Source: Micrasema longulum (lineage: Eukaryota; Arthropoda; Insecta; Trichoptera; Brachycentridae). From it: a stretch of 64,000 nucleotides of DNA. Position 1 is the first letter of the stretch, and each line of letters begins with the position of its first letter. The stretch covers positions 24,922 to 88,921 of the forward strand of contig JAGVSM010000873.1 in the NCBI GenBank assembly GCA_022494885.1, given 5' to 3'. Shown piece after piece: positions 44,536-55,715 of this stretch. Made by a program: the position numbers and the translations under genes. Below the pieces are notes generated by a model that searched no databases, was not told where the DNA came from, and was given only the letters and a program-made list of their open reading frames with translations.

Positions 44536-45337
44536 TTTATTTAAACATTGTAACAGACCAAAAATGTAAAACAAAAACTTTCATTGGTTTGACAAGAGAG
44601 AGTATTATTAATTTAACGTTTTATCACAACAACATAAAAACACCCGTTACATTACTCCCCACTTCCCACAGTATCAGGGCACCAGAGCCCTCAGGAAGTA
44701 AATGCGATCTGGCTAGTTGGATGAGAGCGTCAAGACACGTGTACTTAACTCGTCACTCATAAAGTGGAAATAATTTGCGAGCTCGCCGCCAAAACTGACT
44801 GCAGATTATTTATTATTCCAGCTAAACAAATCTTTGAAACAAATGGCCTACCACGGGCTGGCCAATTCGCTCGGACTGGAAAATTGATTATTATGAAATA
44901 AACCGCCTACTCCTCGGTAAGATGATCATTCTTCTTCAACTTAACTTTACTTTTACGTGGTACAGGTTAAATGGCCGGATAAGGCTTTACTTGGGCCTTG
45001 AAGTTTACTGTAGCTTACAAGTTATGTTGTTCAAATAAATAATTTGCCTTTAAAGTAAAAAAGGTAAAAATTGCGAATACAGTACACGTTTTTTAAATGA
45101 AACATTTACTCAACTAACAAAATTTTATCATTTTAAGAAACTTATGACATAATACGGTCTTCAAATAAAAATATTTCTATGCTTACTAAAATATAATATT
45201 AACAATTTTCTGGGAATACTTGTGTTAGAAAATGGGTATAAAACCACAGGTAGGTTCAATCAATGTAAGAAAAAAACAAGTATTTCCTTATAATAAAAAA
45301 ACACTTTGTTTTTAACCATTAATTTTATTTTTTTTCC
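44536..45337. other. Unassigned; low-repeat stretch
   Basis: 44690-44930 has mixed composition and no transposon signature; it may be single-copy non-coding DNA. Confidence 0.3.
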
Positions 45338-45380
45338 ACCGACCGGTTTCAAACCTACATAAGCTTCTTTTGCAATGTAA
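45338..45380 (-). ncRNA. Degenerate hammerhead-like motif
   Basis: Minus strand: AAGCTTATGTAGGTTT can form a seven-pair wobble-containing stem II, followed by GAAACCGGTCGG. The CTGANGA box is not recognisable (AAAAGA) and stem I is not visible. Probably a decayed Penelope-type remnant. Confidence 0.3.
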
Positions 45381-46189
45381 AATTAACCAATGAATTCTTT
45401 CATATTTTATTTTATCAGTATGCTGCCAATGAAACTAATGAATCAAGTATTTTTCAATTGAAAGGATGGTAATGTGAGATGGATACGTTCGAAAATAGAC
45501 AAGAGTTGTTCTATTAATTTTATTTAAGTGAAAATTAAAAAAAAAAGTGTTTCAAATACAAACCTTATAAAGTATTTCCTTTTTGAGTTAGTATCAATCC
45601 AATCAGATGACTATTTTATAGATTGGTTTGTAACCTTAAAACGTTCGTTATTGGTTTGGATAATTGTTATCCTCCCTCAGCATACCAAGGAATTATCATC
45701 ATCACCCTCTGTTCAAAATCCCTATCAAAACCCGGTGGTGCAAATGCTACTTTAAGTGCAGCGTATCTGGATAACTTTTGGTATATGGTATATAAAGTGA
45801 TCAGTTTTGTCAAGATGCAATCAAGATACAATAAAATATTACAGTATATAACCGCTTTTAAAATAAATATTTGACATTAACAACCTTGCCAGGAATCAAA
45901 CCTGTAACTGACTAATCTCTAATCGATTCACTTTATCATTTTTTTAACTCAAGTGTAGCAACATTTCTTCAGGATTATGTTTCAAATGCAGAGCTGTATT
46001 CTTTATAAGACACGAGCGATATCAAAATATAAACGACATAATAATAATTAACGACACATAATAATCCAAATTAAACACAAATGTATATGCAAATGCATCC
46101 ACCAAGCAAAACTCGCCTTTAATAAGAAATCAAAGAATTTAGAATCCAACGACATGGGTCTAAAACTCCGCAAGTAATTAGTCAAAACA
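45381..46189. other. AT-rich, unassigned
   Basis: Nothing recognised. Confidence 0.3.
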
Positions 46190-46550
46190 TATGTGTTAAG
46201 TATTTTGATGCATGATTGCGAGGCATAGTTTATATGCGAAAGATAATGAAAAGGATTTGAAGTCTTCGAGATGTGGACCTGTATACAAATCCTAAGAGTT
46301 TTATGAAGAGACCACGTTACAAATGACAAGGTTCTCAGCGGGATAGATGAAACCAGGCACCTATCAAACAGCACAATATACTGGAGGGAATGATTGAGGA
46401 ATCGATTGGCAGAGGGTGTCCTCGCCGAAAGTATCTGAAGTAAATATACACGATATGGACTGTACCTTCTATACAGAGATGAAGAAGAGTTGCAGGCAGG
46501 GCTTTGCTGTCAAACAATCCATAGAATTGAAACTGAAAAAGATAATATAC
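46190..46550 (+). pseudogene. LINE-E ORF2 C-terminal fragment
   Basis: Across shifting frames: LMHDCEA, FEVFEMWTCIQILRVLWRDH, VTNDKVLSGID, then ILEGMIEESIGRGCPRRKYL. It has the same motif order as 20476-20800 but includes more upstream sequence (the EMW box). At least four frame changes or stops. Confidence 0.7.
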
Positions 46551-47091
46551 AATACCTTACTTACATTTAGACTTTCCGTAGTTCCCACCATTAAAAGTAA
46601 AGACATAAAATCTAATTTATTATTTTTTAAAGCGGAAAAAAGGCATAATTTAAGATTGTTAATTACGCCCATAAATTTAACTAACAGATAGTTTCCAATT
46701 TAATATAATATGAATATTCAAACGGTGTGTTGAAATTCCTACAAACTTCCAAATAATATAACAGCTACTATTTTGATAGGAATTCGTTTTAAAAATGCCC
46801 TGGTACAAAGGTCTCTACATTTTCGGAGGGCGAAACGCATTCTTAAGTAAATGAGAACGTCACAATAATTTATATGGAGCAACTCCGCCCCTTTTAGGGA
46901 CAAGGGTAGAGGGAGGACATGACGAGTTGGGCAGTTAAGGGTAGGCGGAATTAAACACGCAATTACTTGTAGAATAGTGGTCATTAAAGTTGAGAAGCGG
47001 GAAAATTCTTCAAAAGCTGATAATATTATCGAAATACACACTAGTGGTTTTTGCAACAGATAAATGTAATCAATACAATTGTTTTTTTTTG
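46551..47091. other. Unassigned; low-repeat stretch
   Basis: 46735-47060 has mixed composition, no transposon features and no convincing frame. Confidence 0.3.
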
Positions 47092-47095
47092 TTAA

Positions 47096-47587
47096 CTCTT
47101 AAAAGGCTGTGCTTCAAAATTCATTTACATGCGGTGATGTAACATCGTGTTACCTCAAGCAAAAGACAAAATATTCAGACATTTAAAAAAATAGGTATAC
47201 TGTTTAATAATTCCTTTTCCATAATTTATAAAAATATTGAGGCCAGTTATAGCAAAATATATATAAAACCATAAATACGCTGGTCATCCTATATGCATGC
47301 ACCCCCGCTCACTGCCAATAACCGACTGAACACACAACCACAGAGCAGTATCTCTGTCTTCCTTGTTATGTTGCTCTCTTTAATATAGATTTATTTCTGT
47401 ATTGGCGTCACATTCATTCTTCGCATGGCAAGGATAAATATATTTTTTTAAATCCTGCAAATTTATACAAATTGTACTTTCCGAATTCTGTGTGAAAATG
47501 AAATATTATCATGAAAAAAAAAAATAAAGAGATATTTTTAGTCTTGTATCGTATGTAGACTAGTGTGACATCAAAGCCACACAAGAG
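47096..47587 (+). mobile_element. TTAA-bounded MITE, piggyBac-like
   Basis: TTAA flanks both ends (47092-47095, 47588-47591). Inverted ends CTCTTAAAAGGCTGTGCTTC and, from the right, CTCTTGTGTGGCTTTGATGT are imperfect repeats. Inside the left end sits CGGTGATGTAACATCGTGTT plus ACC, itself partly palindromic. TTAA duplications are the hallmark of piggyBac. 492 bp, non-coding. A second copy is at 60385-60816. Confidence 0.7.
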
Positions 47588-47750
47588 TTAATAACATTTT
47601 GGAGATTATTATTAATTTAATACGTAACCGTCTTTTTGTAAAAATATTGTTTTTAATTATTTTTTTAGTTGTTTTGATTATTGCTTTTGTTTATAATATA
47701 TGTTCTATACTGTGTTCTTGGGTGGTAAAATGTTATATTTTTTAGTGTCT

Positions 47751-47885
47751 TAATCGGGTTCAGGGCGTGGGTAGTGTTAGGGTCTCACGGATCAGAGGTC
47801 CGAGGTTCGAAACCTACTCTACTCCAACTTTATTTCCATTTTCTAATTTTAAAATTTGGGTAAATTGTAAGAACGCTCATATTTC
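47751..47885 (+). repeat. SINE-C copy 2
   Basis: 'gtccgaggttcgaaacctac' B-box region and the 'atttccattttctaatttt' body; the tail 'gtaagaacgctcatatttc' is also found alone near 29285. Confidence 0.65.
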
Positions 47886-47994
47886 TGTTAAAAAAAAAAG
47901 AACGGGGTGGTTTGGGGGCAGTCAAAGCAGCTTTACATAAATGTATAATTTTTAAATATTAAAAAAACGTGTACATAACAATTTATGTGAAAAA

Positions 47995-48195
47995 TCGACA
48001 TTGTGTCCCTATCTGTACCAAGTGGCACATAGCGCACTGTATACGCACACCAAATCAGTCTTACGCTCCAGGTGCCAGTCCAGAAACAATGAAATATTGC
48101 AGAGTATAACCACTTTTTGAATCAATATTTCATATCGTCTTTCCCTGGAATCGTATCAAGGACATCAAGTATAGTAGGTGAACATACCAACAATT
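47995..48195 (-). repeat. SINE-A copy
   Basis: On the minus strand the head ('ttgatacgattccaggg' B-box region, 48130-48180), the 'atatgaaatattgattcaaa' junction and the body ('gactggcacctggagcgtaa') are in SINE-A order. It directly follows the RTE LINE tail. Confidence 0.7.
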
Positions 48196-48199
48196 GCAC

Positions 48200-48832
48200 T
48201 ATCATCATCATCATCAGCCGTCTGTTGTTCAATTGTGAACATAGACCTCCCCCTTAGATCTCCAAATCTCTCTATCCTGAGCCAACCGCATTCAACTATT
48301 TTCTGCAACTTGTCTTATGTCATCAGATCATCTTGCTTGAGGCCTGCAGACACTTCTTCTGCCTATTCTGGGTCGCCATTCTAAGAATTTTAAGTCCATC
48401 TAGAGTTTGTGGTTCTGGCTATTGACCAGCCCAGCTCCATTTCCGGTTGACAACCCTGCGGACAACAACGGTGACCTTTGATCTCGCTTTTACCCATGTG
48501 TTGGTTCTTCTGTCTCTTAACAAAGTACCCAGCATTCTCTTTTCTATAGTTTTTTGTGTCACTGATAATTTACCTAAAAAAAATAATCGTAAGCACAAAG
48601 TTTCACAGCCAAATGTTAGTACAGGGAAAACACAAGCATAAAAAAAAAGATTATTTGTAATGTGGGCACTTCGGAGACATATTATGCCGTACGATATTTT
48701 TTCTGTATCTTTTTCTATGATTTGTTCATTTACCAAAATGTTACATGATTGGTTTGCATCACTCATTACTTCAGTTTTTGAAACATTCATTTCTAAGCCT
48801 GTTTTCAGGGATGCTGTATTAAATTCACTCTA
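48200..48832 (-). pseudogene. RTE-type LINE 3' end with ATG-repeat tail
   Basis: Minus strand: SLKTGLEMNVSKTEVMSDAN, ILVNEQIIEKDTEKISYG, VLTFGCETLCLRLF, EKRMLGTLLRDRRTN and VNRKWSWAGQ, then, after a frameshift, an RR..CRPQ stretch, LAQDREIWRSKGE and VHN-stop. This is the RTE ORF2 order (skTkvM, LtyGcET, qr.mer.mLgv.lrdr, kW.WAGh, RW.dd). The element ends in ATGATGATGATGATGAT-type repeats (48201-48217), as RTE LINEs do. About five lesions. Confidence 0.85.
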
Positions 48833-48833
48833 A

Positions 48834-48975
48834 GGCGGACTTACCCACTCTCGATTTCCTTTTTCAATATTTTTACCTGAGAGTAGCGATCGAGTCAAAA
48901 ACACTCGTCTAGGATTTTGATTCTATTTCACAGACAGCACTGAATTTTTAATTTACCCGGACACGGACATAAACA
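48834..48975 (-). repeat. SINE-A 5' module
   Basis: Minus strand: 'gtgaaatagaatcaaaatcc', GACTCGATCG, 'ggaaatcgagagtgggtaag' then the first bases of a head (TCCGCCTTA). The remaining SINE is lost where the RTE fragment begins. Confidence 0.6.
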
Positions 48976-49004
48976 TGAAAGCTTAATAAATTATAAATGA
49001 TACA

Positions 49005-49165
49005 TTTAATTTATTAATATTATATTTTGTTGTCTTTGAAGTCAGTTTATGTCATTTTGGTTTCTTTTTCTCCATAGTTCTAGTTTTATTTTAGATTTTA
49101 CACAGGCTTCACACATGAGATTTTTTCCCATTTTCGGAACAAAACTTTGATTTAAAAACAAAGAC
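49005..49165 (-). pseudogene. LINE-F fragment
   Basis: Minus strand: MCEACVKSKIKLELWRKRNQ then NDIN-stop-LQRQQNIIL. It matches the region around 5220-5345 of the first LINE-F copy. Confidence 0.7.
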
Positions 49166-50639
49166 CCGATAATATTATGTTATGTTGTACCTATCTATGC
49201 TTACGATATTTGACATCTAAAAAGTTAAAATTGCCCGTAAATTTTGTTTACACTTAAATCTAATAAAAAAGTTCGCTCGAATTACACAATACCTTGATCG
49301 CTTTAATGAAAATCGTCATAGAATTAACTCCTTAAAACAACGATAAAACATTTTACAACCTTCATTATGATTATGGAGAAGTTAATCAGAGTCGCGGGCC
49401 ATATAAACAGATGCTTCAAATGTCTCATTATCATATTTCAACCGTCACCAGGTAAACACAATTTAAATATTAATTAATACCGTTGGCAGGAAAAATATTC
49501 AAATTGTTTCTGAGGTAATGCGGAGCAGTACAAGCCCAGGGAAAGAAACTAATTTATGATTTTATCTCTGTCGTATTTTAGCCCTTGCTCTTCATCGTCC
49601 ATTTCCCCTTTCTGACAATGTAAATAATTATATAATTCAAACCTAATAGCTTTGCCAAAGGGGAATCGTCGATCGGAAGGTGTACGATGGGTAATCATAA
49701 CTTTCAATATTTAATCGACTTTAAATTTGACTTTCATTACAAATCTTACATCACATTCCCTTGAAAGGGTGATTTATTCTCCTATCTACAGCCTTTATTT
49801 TGATGCTCCTTATTTTAATTAACGTTGGAAGATTCTTAATAGCTCCTAGCCAGTTATGCTGCCCTGTTACATTTTCCAAACGAACTAAATTTTAAAAGAA
49901 TACTTTATTTGATTGCCTGAAGCGATGGAAGGTTAATGAGTTTCAGAAAATATATTTGAATGTCCCTGAAGTCGTCTGCGAGAGTCAAAAGTAATTATTT
50001 AAGTCAAATATTGTAAGAATAAGTTTGAATGAAACCGAATGGAAAGGGCGAGATACCCAAATCATAATATAATATTCGATAATATAAATAAACTCTTGGT
50101 AGTTTAATTTATATAGTTGCATTTACATTATTTTTAAAGCAATGTAATCCCATAAGTATAATAGTATAATGGAATTTAATTTCCAAATTTCAACACAAGA
50201 CAAAAATGATTCTAAGACATATAAAAAACTGCAATCAATCGTCCTAGTTTATTTCAGCAACTGTACATTATTGCATAAATCATATCATAGTTAGACTTCA
50301 AACTCACAAATACGGTTAAAAACAGGTTACTGTCATGTCACTTCAAATATTTAAACCGAAAACGAAAAATAATATAATAACTTCTCTATGGGTTGATCGC
50401 ATTAAACTATGATAGTATTCATTAAAGAAAAAGACGTAGAATACGCAGCTAACATATTTCGAGATGATATTGACATTCCCGGGTAAACTTAATAGTGAAA
50501 ACAACGTCATATATTTTTTTTTGTTTTTCGGATAAATGGATAAATAAATTAAGAAATTATTTGTCTAAGTTAAGTTGGTAAATGCATAAGTAGATGAAAT
50601 TTTGTAGAAGATTTTTTTTTACATAAAGTAATTAATATT
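49166..50639. other. Low-repeat island
   Basis: About 1.4 kb with no transposon sequence recognised. 49250-49930 has mixed composition and several AATTA-rich homeodomain-like sites. Possibly conserved regulatory DNA; no coding frame. Confidence 0.3.
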
Positions 50640-51060
50640 ATTTATTTATTTATCAAGCATACGGCCTATGTCAATTACAACAGATATATGAATAAACACA
50701 AGCATAAGAAAGTCAATAAAAAGAACATATTACTATGTAGCAAAGACAAACAAGGGCAATAAAATAATGGTATACAATATATTAATTATTCAAAAACATG
50801 AGCAACATATAAGACTTCGAGCTAAACCATGCCAATCCATCTTCATCCCACACTGTTTTAGTGGCAAAGAGATCTACGAAAAGTCGAAAGATCTATCCCT
50901 AAAAAATCCAAGTTGGGCGATGAATTGACTAATCTACACATCTGGACATTGGTGAATAAAAACGATAGTTGATCTTAGAAGACTTAATAAATGGCTGATT
51001 TTGACTTCTGGTGACATGGTTGGGAACGTTGGGAACGTGAAAAAAATTTGATTGCAACAG
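50640..51060 (-). pseudogene. LINE 3' end
   Basis: Minus strand, with stops: HVTRSQNQPFIKSSKINYRF, YSPMSRCVD, SIHRPTWIF. It is followed by a 3' UTR ending 'ggccgtatgcttgataaata' and AATAAATAATA, the characteristic 3' end of a LINE. Clade uncertain. Confidence 0.55.
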
Positions 51061-51594
51061 AAATAGGACATCACTACATTACAGCATTAAGTATTTTGAA
51101 AATGCATGTAAGGTCCATCTCAGTTCTACGATTTAATTAATTACGCATGTCATTCCTTCACTTGAGATTGTAAGGAGGAAAATGGTAAAAAAATGTTAAC
51201 TATTAAGTTATTTATGATATCATATATTTTAGGCCCGTTGTGGCAAAATGCGACTTCATAATTTAAAAAAAAGAGGTATACTTACTAGTATTTTATCATA
51301 ATTTATGTACTCACGTGACATAATAGCCACACAAGTATACACAGTATTTTGACGTTCATTGGTTGAATACGCATACGCAAGTATAATTTTGTAAAAGCAA
51401 ACCCCTAGAACATGCATTTACTTGCTTATATGGAACACCATCGTTATTAAACTGAAAAAAGATTATTGGTTGATGAATAAAAAGTAAGATTTTATCTCAG
51501 GGTAACAATGGATCTTAACGATATTTACAAATTCACTATTGTTAATTGTAAATTACCCGAAATTATAATGATTTTACTTCATATCTGTTTTTTT
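51061..51594. other. AT-rich, unassigned
   Basis: 51230-51350 has a weak resemblance ('atagccacacaag') to the right end of the TTAA element at 47.5 kb. Otherwise nothing. Confidence 0.25.
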
Positions 51595-52720
51595 TTTCAA
51601 TCAGACATCAACTCTTTTAACCAATGGTGTAAATACAAAAGATTGGAACTACATATAAAAAAAAAGAAAAATAATGTCATTTTATAGAACAAAACCACCG
51701 ATTTCCTTGGAGTACCTGATGGAAAACTCTAAAATTGATGTAGTTTAGTTCATTAGAGATTTAGGAGTTGTTTTGAACCATAAACGAACATAAAACGAGC
51801 ATATTGCCTGTCATTAGCTGGCGGCCTCCGTGGTGCAGTGGTCAAGACGCTTGACTCACACACGGAAGGTTCCGGGTTCGATTCCCGGTGAGAGCACAAA
51901 AATTTAAAAATGTGATTTTTCTCAAGCCTGGGTGTTCTGTGATATAATTCACCACTGTAATTGGGCCTCCTGGCCTGTTGTGGTACAAAAAAATAAGAAA
52001 GAAAGAAAGTAGTAAAACGAGTAAGAAAGAATATAGATAACACAGTAAATAAATTACATGAAATTACTTGGCCTTATTAACAGAATGTTCTCTGATTTTA
52101 CTAATGTCCGAACTATCAAAACACTTTATTGCTCAACTTTTCGCCTTTTTCTAGAATATGCCTCCGCGGTTTGGTCTCCATTCTATGTAAATCGCATAAA
52201 TCTCATTAAATTAGTCCAAAATCGCTTGCTTCGAAAAGAAGCGTAGATGCTTGGACTAGAAAGAGGTAACTGATATGCTGATGAAGAGTCAAATTTAAAT
52301 ATTTCTAGTCTACAAAAACGTAGAACTAATATTGACTCCATATGTATGTTCGGCATTCTAAATGGTATAATCGATATGCCATCATTACTGGGACAGGTAA
52401 AATTTCATATTCCGTCTCGTTGGTTGAGAAACAATAACATACTGTTCGTCGATCAGCATAGAACAAACTATGGCCCAAATTCTCCAATGACCCGACCCGT
52501 CTTTGTCGTTTTGGTAACTCAAGACATAATCTGGACTTTTTTGTTTGAGTTTACAACGATTTAAACGAGCACTAAATAATTAGTCCAGATCTTGTCTTGA
52601 TGTACCTTATGTTTGTTAATGCTTCTTTTCTTCTCAATGTTTTTAACTATTCTTAAATTGTAATATTAATACTCTATGCATCGTACAAATGGACAATGTT
52701 CATAAATAAATAAATAAATA
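51595..52720 (+). pseudogene. Jockey-like LINE (LINE-J), split by a SINE-B
   Basis: Plus strand. Upstream half: FQSDINSFNQWCKYKRLELH, VISFYRTKPPISLEYLMENS, IRDLGVVLNHKRT (the end of the reverse-transcriptase palm and its DLGV box). Downstream half, after the insertion: INYMKLLGLINRMFSDFTN, FRLFLEYASAVWSPFYVNRI, LIKLVQNRLLRK, then LRNNNILFVDQHRTNYGPNS. The tail ATAAATAAATAAATATAAGG lies near 52706-52722. Removing 51800-52012 plus one duplication copy restores a continuous frame, with stops. The related copy is 34226-34720. Confidence 0.85.
51800..52012 (+). repeat. SINE-B insertion with 22-nt 5' extra sequence
   Basis: The insert is flanked by the 9-bp duplication TAAAACGAG (51791-51799 and 52013-52021). 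From 51822 it is an intact SINE-B: head TGGTGCAGTGGTCAAGACGC, B box GGTTCGATTCC, body, and an A-rich AAGAAAGAAAGAAAG tail. Bases 51800-51821 precede the SINE head and match the MITE-A block 'cttatgacctgtcattagct' + 'gg' at 19 of 22 positions. Confidence 0.85.
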
Positions 52721-53159
52721 TAAGGTTTCTCTTGATTTCTAGCTCTGCACTCAGCTGTCAAAATATTACAATCTTGTATATTCAAGAAAACATGAATACA
52801 TCGCTCTCTGTACCTCGTATAGCTCCAGGCACGCATCATCAGGCATAAGAGAAACCCTATCCGTCGTCAGTCTGAATGTTCTGGCATATTCTCTTTATAC
52901 AAATACACGAAAAAAAAATTGACAGCATAATTAACCTGCCGCATCCCGCGCGGCCACCTGCGCACTGCAATTGATAATTTGCATAAGGCCTGAAAGATAT
53001 TTGGATCATTGAATAAAAATTCTTCTTTAGGTTTTTTTTTCAATTTTATTGTGGAATACAATCAACATACGCTGCCTCCAAAATTCACTAATTATATTAT
53101 CTAATTAGTGAGGCAGAGGCAAATGAAATTTTTCATTGAATAACAAATGTGATAGTAGA
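52721..53159. other. Unassigned sequence
   Basis: Nothing recognised. Confidence 0.3.
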
Positions 53160-53284
53160 GTTTTTGTTTGTTGATGCAGGGAACTCCTACGCCAGTTGGA
53201 GATGAAAGAAAAAAACGATGTTATGCGATGTGTAAATTTGGTTATGTAGCTCGAGAGTAACAGCGATAAATGAATTGAACTGAT
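53160..53284 (-). repeat. LTR fragment related to 1980-2458
   Basis: 'ggaactcctacgccagttgg' and 'ggttatgtagctcgagagta' align with 2008-2030 and 2098-2118 of the solo LTR. It is cut off by MITE-A at 53285. Confidence 0.55.
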
Positions 53285-53567
53285 TTGGTTTAACAATGTT
53301 TGAGTTGGTCCAAATGCTTGCAGACTAGCTGGATTTCCTCCGTAGGGAGTTATTCAAATTTGAATTTATTTTAACAGAGAGGGAAAATATTGTTGAGAAG
53401 GGAATATGGAAGTCTAGGCATTTACAGGGCTCATGACCTGTCATTAGCTGGTTTAAGTGGCCACTTTACACACTGTGTAACATTCACCATTCTGCCCATG
53501 TTTGGAATGAGGAAATCCAGCCAGTCTGCAAGCATTTGGACAAACTCAAACATTGTTGAATTAACTA
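53285..53567 (+). mobile_element. MITE-A copy 9, both ends present
   Basis: Left end AACAATGTTTGAGTTGGTCC and right end its complement (GGACAAACTCAAACATTGTT), each extended by 'gcttgcagactagctggatt' and its inverse, about 50 bp of inverted repeat. The central blocks are in plus orientation. 283 bp. Confidence 0.85.
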
Positions 53568-53584
53568 GCTGGTAAAAGAAGAAG

Positions 53585-53878
53585 TATAAAAATTGGAAAA
53601 TTGTTTTCAGGCGTTGCCTAGTAGGTGATTTGGTTCAGCCGGATGAATCTCACCCACATAATAAAGGTTTCAGCTCCTTTACTTCACAAATGTCAACAGA
53701 TGGAAGAGTTGAAGAAATGTGGATGTTTAAACATGGACAGAATGGTGAATGTTACACAGTGTGTAAAATGGCCACTTATACCAGCCAATGACAGGTCATA
53801 ATCCCTGTAAATGCCTAGACTTCCATATTCCCTTCTCAACATTTTTTTCCCTCTCTGTTGAAATAAATTTAAATATGA
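53585..53878 (-). mobile_element. MITE-A copy 10, partial
   Basis: Adjacent to copy 9 and in inverse orientation: 'caggcgttgcctagtaggtg', 'gatgaatctcacccacataa', 'gatggaagagttgaaga', 'ccctctctgttgaaataaat'. Copies 9 and 10 together make a large inverted pair. Confidence 0.75.
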
Positions 53879-53964
53879 TTTGGTTTACTTCATGTCTCCA
53901 TTACTGAAGTACTGATGGTGCCTTGGGGTGCTGCTGCTTTTATAGTAGTTGTCCATAGCGTTTA

Positions 53965-55130
53965 TTTTTTGGAAAACGAGACGTCTCACGCCCTATTAAA
54001 CAAGCGGCATGTGTTACGTTACTATGTCATACATGCAGGCAATGTCTGTTAAAAGCGCACTCGGCGAGCATGCGGGTGACGTCAAAGTGACGCGACGCCG
54101 ACTTAATTCGTTCTAAATGTGTTTTCATCGTTATTCTCGATTTGAAAATACTCAATATTTTTTGTATTCGGCCTGAAATATCCACCTTTTTCGTTTTATA
54201 GCCAAAGAAGCTTTCTACGTTTTCGTATTTGTGACATTTTTATTCAATGATTTGGACATTTTAAAAATAAAATAATAAAAGTCCGGCTTTTTTTCGAAGA
54301 CGCTTCAGTAAAAAAAAAGTAATGCTTTAGAGAATGAGACTTTTTATTCAACTATTCTGGAAAATCCTTGCTCATAAAATGAAGCATATCAGTACCAGGT
54401 ATTCATTATAATTAAAGCGCGGACGTGTCTTGAAATAATGTTCCGCTTCTTTTCTTCTTTAGAGATACGAGGGCTTACCCGCTACAGAAGCTTTTTCAAA
54501 TAGGGTAATTTGTGAAACGGGCTTTATAGGTCAATGATGACAGAAAAGTGCTCATGTGACCTCCAGAGAGAGAAAACTAATACATTATGAATACATTTTC
54601 TATATAGGCCCTCATTAGAATACACTACAAAACATACTATGCTAGAAATTCAGCTCTACGTGTGTATTTTATACAAAAAACAGCTCATTTTAAACCTGAA
54701 AATGTATCTCAAAATAATTTTATGTTTAAATAACAAAAGTCCTATTAGACCCACTGTTAAAAGTTATTGAAACTATGCAACAACTCAAAACATTAATTAA
54801 AATGAACCAATATAAAGCTATGTATAATTAGCTTTTTTATAAAATCTGATGCGGTACCTTGAGGTAGAAAAAAATATAGTAAAAAAACGTGTCCTTGTAA
54901 TCTTGAAAAAAAAATACAATACGGTCGTTTTGGGTAGCGGTATTATTATTTTTACTGTAATACGTCCGGTAAATTTTCTATACAGGTTTAAAATATGCGT
55001 AAATTGAATTACCTAAAAACGTGACGTTTCGCGTCCTATGTGACAAACAGCTCGTATTACGTTACCGCGTCATACTTGCACAAACTTTTAGTTAGAAGCG
55101 CACTCGGCGGGCTTGAGGTGGGCCGTCAAA
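53965..55130. repeat. Pair of direct repeats about 1 kb apart
   Basis: 53965-54105 and 54995-55125 share 'gacgtttcgcgtcctat'-like, 'tacgttac..c.tcatactgca' and 'gcgcactcggcg' blocks in the same order. The sequence between them has no recognisable frame. They could be terminal direct repeats of an unrecognised element or two insertions of one repeat. Confidence 0.45.
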
Positions 55131-55149
55131 TAGTTATGGCGAATAATTG

Positions 55150-55385
55150 TTGATGACAGGCGCCATGGCGCTGTTAGTTAAACGGCCAACCGTGAGCTGG
55201 CGTTCGGAATTCGATTCCGCCAGTTACTGGAAAAAATCTAAGAATTATTTTTTTTCAATTATTCTGGGTGTTGTGGTGAATTTTTATAACTTCCTTCCAT
55301 ATCAACACTCCCCTACCTGCTGAAAAGCCTCTAAAATAGAGGCTTAGCAGGATAATCCTCGAAATAAAAAAAACAATAAAAAAAA
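55150..55385 (+). repeat. SINE-D, tRNA-like head with 3' hairpin
   Basis: Head: GGCGCCATGGCGCTGTTAGT (A-box-like), GTTCGGAATTCGATTCC (B box). Body 'attctgggtgttgtggtg'. The 3' part forms a strong hairpin at 55316-55351: CCTGCT / AGCAGG outer stem and GCCTCTA / TAGAGGC inner stem. An A-rich tail follows. Only one copy in the window. Confidence 0.65.
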
Positions 55386-55604
55386 TGGTTTTTACTCCAT
55401 ACTTTATAGTTTGAAGTGTAGCGTTAAATCGTAAGATTAATTATCTTATTTTTATGTAGAGTAGTGAATGCATAGTAATGTTGTCTTTTTTATAACGATG
55501 CGGTGATTTTTAAGTTTGATTTGTTTTTAATTATTGCAATATCAATTATAATAAAGTAAAAATTAAAAACATTGTAGTAGTTATTATTTTTAAGTCTTCT
55601 TCTT

Positions 55605-55715
55605 CTTCTTAATTTGTTTAAACAGAGGGAAAACATTTTTGAGAAGATAATATGGAAGTCTAAGCATTTACAGGGCTTATGACCTGTCGTTGGCTGGTTT
55701 AGGTAGCCACTTTAC
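55605..55715 (+). mobile_element. MITE-A copy 11, left half
   Basis: Blocks through 'ggtttaggtagccacttta' stop at 55715; the next MITE-A bases (tgtgtaacattcaccat) resume at 56222 after a LINE-D insertion. Confidence 0.75.

Noticed and set aside
51230..51350. Third copy of the TTAA element
   Set aside because: Only a short end-like phrase matches; too weak to call.
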